From an uncultured Dehalococcoidia bacterium (GTDB lineage Bacteria; Chloroflexota; Dehalococcoidia; Bin125): DNA of 64,000 nt. Position 1 is the first letter of the stretch. The number at the start of each line of letters is the position of its first letter. Shown in pieces: positions 52,937-59,202 of this stretch. A model generated the notes under the pieces. The model saw only the letters and a list, made by a program, of their open reading frames with translations, did no database searches and was not told the DNA's origin. The translations under genes and the position numbers were made by a program. The DNA lies in assembly GCA_958295515.1 (NCBI GenBank), contig CATQGW010000003.1, forward strand, positions 186,001-250,000, written 5' to 3'.

Positions 52937-54147
52937 GCAATCACTCCCGCCCGCCGCGCCTGCGCTGGCGTCCAGGGGCGCAGATGCGCGGCGGCGATCT
53001 CGCTCGTCGCTTCGCTCAGCCGCGGGGCGTGCGTGCGCGACGCGCGCGGCGTCTCGCTCCAGTCGGCGGCGAACTGCGTGTACGACGCAGCGCCGACATC
53101 CGGATGCTCAATCATCTCGAAGAAGCCGCGCAGCTGTTCCTGTTCAGAGGCCATCACCTCCGAAGGGCGCAGCACCGGACCGGCCGGCGCGCTCTCCGTC
53201 TGGAGCAGTCGATAGACCTCGTCGCGCGTCCGCGCCCCCGCCCATTCGTCAATCGCCGCCTGCGCGGTGTCGCTGATTTCCAGCCGATCGCGCAGCTTCC
53301 CATCCGCGTCGAAGCCCCACTCCGGATCGCCCATCGCGCGCAGCAGCCCGCCCCACTGGTGCGGCTGCGGAGTCACGGTGATCACGTGCCCGTCCGCGCA
53401 GTCCATCCGCCCCCCGAACGAGGTGCGCCCGCTGCGCATAATCGGCGGCGGTCCGCCGTCGTTGGCTGCAATTGAGATGTCCACGCGGTCAATCGTCATC
53501 ATCGCCTCCACCGCCGCCACATCCACGATCTGCCCCTCGCCGGTCGTGTCGCGCGCAATCAGCGCGGCCCAGATTGCCAGCGCCAGCGCCAGCCCCGCGT
53601 CGGCCTCGTGTACCCGCGCGCCGGCCATAATCGGCGAGCCGCCGTCGGCGCCCAGATTGCGACGCACCCCCGCCGCCGCGCCTGATGCGTGCGCCCGCGT
53701 CAACGCGCTCGACGGCCATTCGGCGGCGGGACCGTCCAGCCCCCAGGGCGTGAGCGCGGCGATGATCAGGCGCGGATGCTCGCGCCGCAGCGTCTCCGGG
53801 TCCGCGCCGGCTTCTGCGAGGCAGGAGGGCGTCCAATCCGTCACCAGCACATCGGCCTCGCCGAGCAAAGAACGCAAGACGCGCTTGCCGGCCGTCGTCA
53901 ACAGGTCCAGCACGGCGCTGCGCTTGGAGGTGTTGTAGTGCAGGAAGACGGTCGAGCTTTCGTGGTGCGGCCGCCCGCCGGCGAAGGGGGCCATACGCCG
54001 CGCCGAATCCCCGCCGGGCGGCTCAATTTTGAGCGTCTCCGCCCCCGCGTCCGCCAGCAGCTTGCCCGCAAACGGCGCAGCCACCTCGGTCGCCAATTCA
54101 ACGACACGCAGCCCGTCCAGCAGGGTCGGTCGCACAGCGGCAGTCAT
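52933..54147 (-). CDS. CaiB/BaiF family CoA-transferase
   Basis: 404 residues from the ATG at 54147. Start LDGLRVVELATEVAAPFAGKLLADAGAETLKIEPPGGD; active Asp in GQIVDVAAVEAMM. N-terminal cofactor-binding segment is normal. It heads a two-gene block with the downstream CaiB and lies back to back with a toxin-antitoxin pair on the plus strand. Confidence 0.92.
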   Translation of the reverse strand: MTAAVRPTLLDGLRVVELATEVAAPFAGKLLADAGAETLKIEPPGGDSARRMAPFAGGRPHHESSTVFLHYNTSKRSAVLDLLTTAGKRVLRSLLGEADVLVTDWTPSCLAEAGADPETLRREHPRLIIAALTPWGLDGPAAEWPSSALTRAHASGAAAGVRRNLGADGGSPIMAGARVHEADAGLALALAIWAALIARDTTGEGQIVDVAAVEAMMTIDRVDISIAANDGGPPPIMRSGRTSFGGRMDCADGHVITVTPQPHQWGGLLRAMGDPEWGFDADGKLRDRLEISDTAQAAIDEWAGARTRDEVYRLLQTESAPAGPVLRPSEVMASEQEQLRGFFEMIEHPDVGAASYTQFAADWSETPRASRTHAPRLSEATSEIAAAHLRPWTPAQARRAGVIA

Positions 54148-54169
54148 AGCTCCACAGTCTAAGCCCACC

Positions 54170-54227
54170 CTGCGAACGGGCTGCCGAGCGCAGACAACGC
54201 AGTATCCTGCCCTTCGAGGAGCCGATC
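54170..54227 (+). promoter_or_regulatory. Duplicated promoter/leader of Phd-PIN pair 1
   Basis: This segment resembles 55124-55181 closely; both carry GCGAACG-GCTG, GACAACGC-GTAT and GAGGAGCCGATC before the start. CAGTATCCT/CGGTATTCT could be the -10 region. Autoregulation by the antitoxin is typical of such systems and is inferred. Confidence 0.5.
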
Positions 54228-54371
54228 ATGGTGCTGAAGCAGGAGCCCGCGCTCGAGGGTTTGACCACTGTGGACATCGCCGAGCTCCAGACGCGCTGCC
54301 AGGAGCTGGTCGACGAAGCAGTGAGCGGGCGCGACCCGCTCGTGATCACCAGAGACGGCCGGCCGCTCGCC
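54215..54371 (+). repeat. Direct repeat within antitoxin genes, copy 1
   Basis: About 157 bp nearly identical to 55169-55325, at a spacing of 954 bases, covering the ribosome binding site and the first 48 codons of both antitoxins. Differences are few and mostly silent; the sequences diverge abruptly after the codons for GRPLA. Confidence 0.85.
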
Positions 54372-54710
54372 CAGCTCTGGAGCTACCTCGTCACGCCGAT
54401 CATCAACTATGCGCAGGACGAGCAGGGCGAATGGCATCAGCAGGAGCATGACTTGCCGGACAGCCACTGGGAGCGCACGGTGCAGGTGAGTGCCCTACCG
54501 GCGATGTTCGATGCGCTCGTAGAAGACATCCAGGCAAACTGCGTCAACGCGCTGATCACGCACGACGGAGAGCGGATCGCGGAGCTCACCCCCTACCGCC
54601 CTTCTCCGCGTCCGCCCTCCCCCGCAATGATGGAGATCCTCGCCGACTACAAGGAACCGTGGGAAGAAGCGCAAGGCTCAGCGGCGGCGCGACAGGATGA
54701 TCAGCCTTGA
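54228..54710 (+). CDS. Phd/YefM-like antitoxin with two Phd-like units (pair 1)
   Basis: 160 residues. Unit one: TTVDIAELQTRCQELVDEAVSGRDPLVITRDGRPLAQL at about 13-52, the Phd/YefM DNA-binding pattern. Unit two: VQVSALPAMFDALVEDIQANCVNALITHDGERIAEL at about 85-120, a weaker copy of the same pattern. The C-terminal Pro-rich tail with PPSPAMMEIL would contact the toxin. The last bases (TTGA) overlap the start of the PIN gene. Its first 48 residues are nearly identical to those of the antitoxin at 55182. Confidence 0.85.
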   Translation: MVLKQEPALEGLTTVDIAELQTRCQELVDEAVSGRDPLVITRDGRPLAQLWSYLVTPIINYAQDEQGEWHQQEHDLPDSHWERTVQVSALPAMFDALVEDIQANCVNALITHDGERIAELTPYRPSPRPPSPAMMEILADYKEPWEEAQGSAAARQDDQP

Positions 54711-55105
54711 TTGTTCTGGATACGCAAACTCTGGTTTGGCATCAGACCGACGACCGGCGTCTTGGGCGGCGCTCCCGATCCAGAATTGACCGCGCCTGGG
54801 GCAGGCAGAATGTCGCGGTGTCTGCCTTCGCCTTCTGGGAGATCGCAATGAATCGCGACTCGAGGGACTTTCGTAAGCTGCCTGAAATCCAGGCCTGGCG
54901 CAACGACCTGCTCCAAGACGGACTGATCGAAATTCCGGTGGATGGCGAGATCGCGATCGCCGCAGGTCGAATTCTTGGCATGCACGGCGATCCAGGGGAT
55001 CGGATCATCATGGCCACCGCGCTTCGCGCCGAACTGCTGATCACTTCCGACGAGCGAATTCTCGCTTGGAAGGGTCATCTGGAGCGCTTCGACGCCTACC
55101 GCTAA
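54707..55105 (+). CDS. PIN-domain toxin (VapC-like), pair 1
   Basis: 132 residues, TTG start within the antitoxin stop. Acidic PIN residues: IVLDTQTLVWH (D5), FAFWEIAM (Glu), and the ending HGDPGDRIIMATALRAE (two Asp), then LLITSDERILAW. Predicted Mg-dependent RNase. It is preceded by its antitoxin with a 4-base overlap; a second homologous pair follows. The amino acid sequences of the two toxins match mainly in RDLL/NDLL, the EIPVDGEI region and the D-x-x-D-x-I-I-M-A-T-A block. Confidence 0.88.
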   Translation: MIVLDTQTLVWHQTDDRRLGRRSRSRIDRAWGRQNVAVSAFAFWEIAMNRDSRDFRKLPEIQAWRNDLLQDGLIEIPVDGEIAIAAGRILGMHGDPGDRIIMATALRAELLITSDERILAWKGHLERFDAYR

Positions 55106-55123
55106 CCGCATGTTGCGCGCATC

Positions 55124-55181
55124 CCGCGAACGAGCTGCGGCGCGCCGACAACGCGGTATTCTGCCCTCCGAGGAGCCGATC
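55124..55181 (+). promoter_or_regulatory. Duplicated promoter/leader of Phd-PIN pair 2
   Basis: Copy of 54170-54227, with small differences, between the end of toxin 1 and antitoxin 2. Having its own leader argues that pair 2 can be transcribed independently. Confidence 0.5.
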
Positions 55182-55325
55182 ATGGTGCTGAAGCAGGAGG
55201 CCGCGCTTGAGGGTTTGACCACTGTGGACATCGCCGAGCTCCAGACGCGCTGCCAGGAACTAATCGACGAAGCGGTGAGCGGGCGCGACCCGCTCGTGAT
55301 CACGAGAGATGGCCGGCCGCTCGCG
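55169..55325 (+). repeat. Direct repeat within antitoxin genes, copy 2
   Basis: Partner of the repeat at 54215-54371. Recombination between the copies would delete toxin 1 and fuse the two antitoxins to one gene. Confidence 0.85.
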
Positions 55326-55682
55326 TATCTGAGCCGCTATGTCGGGCCGGCGCGCCCCTTCTACGTTCGCCCTTCCAGCGAGTGCGACGGCGCAGTCGAG
55401 CGGGTCTACCGCGAGGTCGTCGAGACGCTGCACCGCGATGTCACGGTGGCCGAGCTGCAGAACCAGTCACCCGAGTTGGTCGAGCAGGCCGCAGCTAACG
55501 ACTGGACCGTGCTGGTCTGGAACAGCAAGGGACACGACGCGACTCTCACCCGCTACTTCTGGAGCGGTCAGCACCGCAACTCCGGGATCGACAGCGGCGA
55601 TCTTGCTTCGGCGCTGCGAGAGCTGCGAGATGAGACGGCCGCCGAGTGGGAGCGCTCGTTGGATCGGAAGTTCCCGCTGTGA
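55182..55682 (+). CDS. Phd/YefM-like antitoxin with two Phd-like units (pair 2)
   Basis: 166 residues from the ATG at 55182; an in-frame upstream extension is ignored. The first 48 residues repeat antitoxin 1 nearly exactly. The second unit, VTVAELQNQSPELVEQAAANDWTVLVW, has the same VTVAEL...ELVEQA shape as unit one but is unlike unit two of antitoxin 1. The C-terminal end (TRYFWSGQHRNSG, ALRELRDETAAEWERSLD) also differs, as expected for a different toxin partner. The stop TGA overlaps the toxin start. Confidence 0.83.
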   Translation: MVLKQEAALEGLTTVDIAELQTRCQELIDEAVSGRDPLVITRDGRPLAYLSRYVGPARPFYVRPSSECDGAVERVYREVVETLHRDVTVAELQNQSPELVEQAAANDWTVLVWNSKGHDATLTRYFWSGQHRNSGIDSGDLASALRELRDETAAEWERSLDRKFPL

Positions 55683-56077
55683 TCCTCATGGATACCCATT
55701 CCTTGTTCTGGTGGCGTGAAGAGCCGCATCGCTTGGGGCGGACCGCGACCACCTGGAGCGGCAACGCCTTTCGACATGGCGAACTCGCCGTGTCGGTCAT
55801 CTCATTTCAAGAAATCGGCAGGCTGGTCAACAAGGGCCGGATGACGCTGCCGACTGATCTCCGAACCTGGCGGCGCGATCTCCTGGCCGAAGGCGTCGTC
55901 GAGATCCCTGTGGATGGTGAAATCAGCGTCCGAACGCACGAACTCCCCAACCTGCCGTCCGACCCTGCGGATCAGCTGATCATGGCGACGGCTATGGATC
56001 GTCACACGCTGATCACAGCCGACGAGGAGATTCTCGCCTGGTGGGGACCGCTCGAGCGCATCAACGCGCGGCGATAG
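55679..56077 (+). CDS. PIN-domain toxin (VapC-like), pair 2
   Basis: 132 residues from the GTG at 55679, within the antitoxin stop; an ATG at 55688 is possible. PIN residues: ILMDTHSLFWW (Asp), ISFQEIGRL (Glu) and LPSDPADQLIMATAM (two Asp), then LITADEEILAW. Similar in length and layout to toxin 1, but the two differ through most of the sequence. Predicted RNase toxin neutralised by antitoxin 2. Confidence 0.87.
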   Translation: MILMDTHSLFWWREEPHRLGRTATTWSGNAFRHGELAVSVISFQEIGRLVNKGRMTLPTDLRTWRRDLLAEGVVEIPVDGEISVRTHELPNLPSDPADQLIMATAMDRHTLITADEEILAWWGPLERINARR

Positions 56078-56124
56078 GCGCTGCTCGAAACACTTAGCCG
56101 GCGGGCGCTACACTCACTGCCACC

Positions 56125-57336
56125 GTGAGCGACTCCGACGCCTCCCCGGACATCACCCGCCCCTTTGACGGCGTGCGCGTGCTTGAACTCGCCGAAGGCA
56201 TCTCCGGGCCCTATGCAGGGCGCTGGCTTGCCGCCCTTGGCGCCGATGTCGTCAAAATTGAGCGCACCACCGGCGACCCCTCACGCGCCTTCGGGCCCTG
56301 GCCCGACGACCTGCCCGACGACGAAACCAGCGGCCTCCACCTCTACCTCAACGCCGCCAAGCGCAGCGTCACCCTCAACCTCGACACCTCCGACGGACGC
56401 GCCATCCTCGAAGAACTCGCCGCCGACGCCGAAATCATCATCGAGTCCTTTCCGCCCGGCTATCTTGCCGGGCGCGGACTCGACTACCCCGCCCTCGCGG
56501 CCGAGCGACCGCAGCTGGTGATGATCTCGATCACCCCCTTCGGCCAGACCGGGCCCAACGCCAACCTGCCCGCCACCGAACTCACCCTCTTCGCCGCCTG
56601 CGGACAGCTCTGGCTGACCGGCGATCCGGCCCGCACGCCGCTCAAGAACGGCGGCTCCCAGCCCTCCTATCAAGCCGGCCTCAACGCCCTCGCCGCCGTC
56701 ACCGGCGCCTACTACGGCGCGCTCGCGCATGGGCAGGGCGCGCACATCGACCTCGCCATGCAGGAAACCTACGCCGCCATGGCCGAAGCCTTCATGACCC
56801 GCGCCTCTCAACTCGGCATCGAGACGCTCCGCTCCGGCAACAACCTCAACGCCCTCTGGGGCATCTACCCCACCGCCGACGGCTACGGCGGCGTCTGCGC
56901 CCTGCCGCGCAACTTCCCCGGACTCGTTGAAGCGCTCGATATGGAGGAAATGCGCGATCCGCGCTTCGCGGAACCCGCCGGCCGCCTCCAGCACAACGAC
57001 GAAATCATCGCCCTCATGTACGGCTGGTTCGCCCAGCGCAGCCGCGACGACCTGACCGAACTCGGACTGCGCCACCGCGTCCCCTTCGGCTACGTCGCCT
57101 CGATCGCCGACCTCGTCGAATCCGAACACCTCAAACAGCGCGACTTCTTCATCCGGCAGGATCACCCGCGCGCCGGCCCGCTCACCTTCCCCGGACGCCT
57201 CTGGAGCAGCAGCGAATACGACTGGCGCAGCGAACGCGCCCCTGAATTGGGCGAACATAACGTGGCCGTCCTGCACCAAGAACTCGGCTACGAGCTCGAA
57301 GACCTCGTCCGCCTGCGCGAGCTGGACGCCATCTAG
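56125..57336 (+). CDS. CaiB/BaiF family CoA-transferase
   Basis: 403 residues, GTG start. FDGVRVLELAEGISGPYAGRWLAALGADVVKIE opens the domain; the active Asp is in GAHIDLAMQETYA. The frame ends 18 bases before the next CaiB gene. It faces away from the minus-strand CaiB pair across the toxin-antitoxin island. Confidence 0.92.
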   Translation: MSDSDASPDITRPFDGVRVLELAEGISGPYAGRWLAALGADVVKIERTTGDPSRAFGPWPDDLPDDETSGLHLYLNAAKRSVTLNLDTSDGRAILEELAADAEIIIESFPPGYLAGRGLDYPALAAERPQLVMISITPFGQTGPNANLPATELTLFAACGQLWLTGDPARTPLKNGGSQPSYQAGLNALAAVTGAYYGALAHGQGAHIDLAMQETYAAMAEAFMTRASQLGIETLRSGNNLNALWGIYPTADGYGGVCALPRNFPGLVEALDMEEMRDPRFAEPAGRLQHNDEIIALMYGWFAQRSRDDLTELGLRHRVPFGYVASIADLVESEHLKQRDFFIRQDHPRAGPLTFPGRLWSSSEYDWRSERAPELGEHNVAVLHQELGYELEDLVRLRELDAI

Positions 57337-57354
57337 GAGGCGCAAGGATGCCCC

Positions 57355-58641
57355 GTGCCTGACCCCGGACGACCCCTGAGCGGCGTCCGCGTCGCCGACC
57401 TCACCATGATCTGGGCCGGCCCCTACGCCGCCAAAATCCTCGCCGACCAGGGCGCGGAAGTGATCAAAATCGAGTCCCCCAGCGCCTGGGACAACATCCG
57501 CACCCTGCTGCCTCCGCCCACCGCGCCCGGCGAGCACTGGTGGAACACCAACTTCTACTTCCACGAATACAGCCGCAACAAGAAATCGCTCAGCCTCGAC
57601 CTCGCCGCGCCGCAGGGCAAGGAAATCTTCGCCCGCCTCGTCGCCCAGTGCGACGTCGTGATCGAGAACTACCGCACCGACGTGATGGACAACCTCGGCC
57701 TCAGCTACGAATGGCTGCGCGCGCAGCGCGACGACATCATCGTCGTCGGCATGGCCGGCTTCGGCAAAACCGGACCCGAGCGCAACGCCGTCGGCTACGG
57801 CCCGATCATCGAGATGATGTCCGGCCTCACCTCCACCTCCGGCTACGGCGACGACGGCATGCCCTACAAGAGCGGCATCTCCTACGGCGACCCGATCGCC
57901 GGCGTCGCCGCCGCCGCCGCCGTCGCCACCGCCCTCATCCACCGCCGCCGCAGCGGCCGCGGCCAATACATCGACCTCGCCCAGCGCGAGGCCATGTCCA
58001 CCATGCTCGGCGAGTTCTACATGGACTGGTCGATGAACCGCCGCCTGCCCGAGCATCAGGGCAACGGCCACGACTGGATGGCCCCGCACAACATCTACCC
58101 CTGCGCCGGCGAGGAAGAGTGGATCGCGATCTGCGTGCGCAGCGACGCCGAATGGGAGGCGCTCAAGCGCGTCATGGGCGCGCCCGACTGGGCCGAACAC
58201 GATGACTTCTCCGACCAAATCCTGCGCTGGGAGCACCGCGAGCAACTCGATCAGGCCGTCGCCGAGTGGACCGCCGCACACAGCAAGACCGAGCTCTTCG
58301 CCGCCCTGCGCGACGAACGCATCCCCTCCTCGCCCGTCTGGAAGACGCTCGAAGTGATCCGCGACCCGCACCTCGCCGCGCGCCGCTACTACGAGCCGCT
58401 GCGCCACCCCGAAGTCGGCATCTGGATGGTCCACGGCTGGCTCTGGCGCACCGCCGGCGCCGGCCCCTGCGTGCTCGCCCCCGCCCCCGACTTCGGCCAA
58501 CACAACGAAGAAATCCTCGGCGGCCTGCTCGGCCTCTCCAGCGCAGAGCAAGCCGCCCTCCAAACCGCCGGCATCACCGCCACCCAACCCAGCGGCGTCC
58601 CCCTCTCCTCCGAAATGCCCCCCCAACCATCCCTGATCTAG
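57355..58641 (+). CDS. CaiB/BaiF family CoA-transferase
   Basis: 428 residues, GTG start; the nearby ATG at 57348 is out of frame. LSGVRVADLTMIWAGPYAAKILADQGAEVIKIESP at the N-terminus and the active Asp in GQYIDLAQREAMST. The N-terminal motif TMIWAGPYA matches that of domain 2 of the double CaiB and of the 51653 gene, placing these in one subgroup. Follows the 56125 gene in a probable operon. Confidence 0.92.
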   Translation: MPDPGRPLSGVRVADLTMIWAGPYAAKILADQGAEVIKIESPSAWDNIRTLLPPPTAPGEHWWNTNFYFHEYSRNKKSLSLDLAAPQGKEIFARLVAQCDVVIENYRTDVMDNLGLSYEWLRAQRDDIIVVGMAGFGKTGPERNAVGYGPIIEMMSGLTSTSGYGDDGMPYKSGISYGDPIAGVAAAAAVATALIHRRRSGRGQYIDLAQREAMSTMLGEFYMDWSMNRRLPEHQGNGHDWMAPHNIYPCAGEEEWIAICVRSDAEWEALKRVMGAPDWAEHDDFSDQILRWEHREQLDQAVAEWTAAHSKTELFAALRDERIPSSPVWKTLEVIRDPHLAARRYYEPLRHPEVGIWMVHGWLWRTAGAGPCVLAPAPDFGQHNEEILGGLLGLSSAEQAALQTAGITATQPSGVPLSSEMPPQPSLI

Positions 58642-58710
58642 CTCCTCACCGCCGTCATAGCTCTCCATCACCCCCGCGCCCCCTCCTCCGTCATACCCGC
58701 GCCCCCTTTC
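58642..58710. other. Intergenic spacer with REP halves
   Basis: Between the last CaiB gene and the REPIN tandem; only two left REP arms (CCGTCATACCCGCG) are visible. Confidence 0.5.
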
Positions 58711-58855
58711 TCCGTCATACCCGCGCCCCGCCGCGGGTATCTCGCCGTGAGCACCACCAAGGCAACGTGCGTCCTCCCGCCTCCGAGGGGAGACGAGGGA
58801 GGGCCAGGTGTGCGTGGCCAGGTGCGGCGCACATCGAGATACCCGCGCCCCCTCC
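58711..58855. repeat. REPIN-like element, copy 1 of a tandem pair
   Basis: 145-bp unit beginning TCCGTCATACCCGCGCC with the hairpin to CGCGGGTATCTCGCCGTGA, then a long spacer (CAACGTGCGTCCTCCCGCCTC, AGGGAGGGCCAGGTGTGCGTG) and CGAGATACCCGCG. Its right arm is truncated by the start of copy 2. The spacer is repeated in copy 2, so the whole element was duplicated. It is larger than the 88-bp elements at 9243 and 32321. Confidence 0.75.
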
Positions 58856-59012
58856 TCCGTCATACCCGCGCCCCGCCGCGGGTATCTCGCCGTGACTGGC
58901 AGCGAGGCAACGTGCGTCCTCCCGCCTCCAGGGAGGGACAAGGGAGGGCCAGGTGTGCGTGGCTAGGTGCGGCGCACATCGAGATACCCGTGGCAAGCAC
59001 GGGTATGACGGA
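58856..59012. repeat. REPIN-like element, copy 2
   Basis: Second copy, same order, ending in a complete right arm CGAGATACCCGTGGC / GCACGGGTATGACGGA. The spacer differs from copy 1 by several substitutions and short gaps. From here to 59140 there is nothing else I can identify. Confidence 0.75.
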
Positions 59013-59140
59013 GGAGGGGGCACGGGTATGACGGAGTGTGCGGAGCCCCACCCCAAAGCCCCGAAACCCTCCCACATAGCCCTCACTTATCCACCTATTG
59101 ATTTCCTTGACTCGTTGTGCAATGCTCCCGCAACTGGTTT

Positions 59141-59202
59141 CCCCCGACGTGCGCACCCTGCCGGCAGGACTGCCTGAGTTTCGGGGGGGGGGGGGGGGCA
59201 AA
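59141..59202 (+). promoter_or_regulatory. Leader with 16-G homopolymer before the collagen-like gene
   Basis: Bases 59183-59198 are sixteen consecutive G, ending 4 bases before the ATG at 59203, so the tract is the only Shine-Dalgarno-like element. CCCCCGA at 59141-59147 can pair with TCGGGGG at 59181-59187, and CAGG/CCTG pair inside the loop. GGTTTCCC-CGAC in this leader is also found before the second collagen gene. Homopolymers of this length slip readily in bacteria, which suggests phase-variable translation. Confidence 0.7.

Noticed and set aside
56281..58941. Long minus-strand open frame opposite two CaiB genes
   Set aside because: Composition is dominated by Gly/Ala/Val/Asp; it spans two well-supported plus-strand genes and continues through the REPIN repeats.
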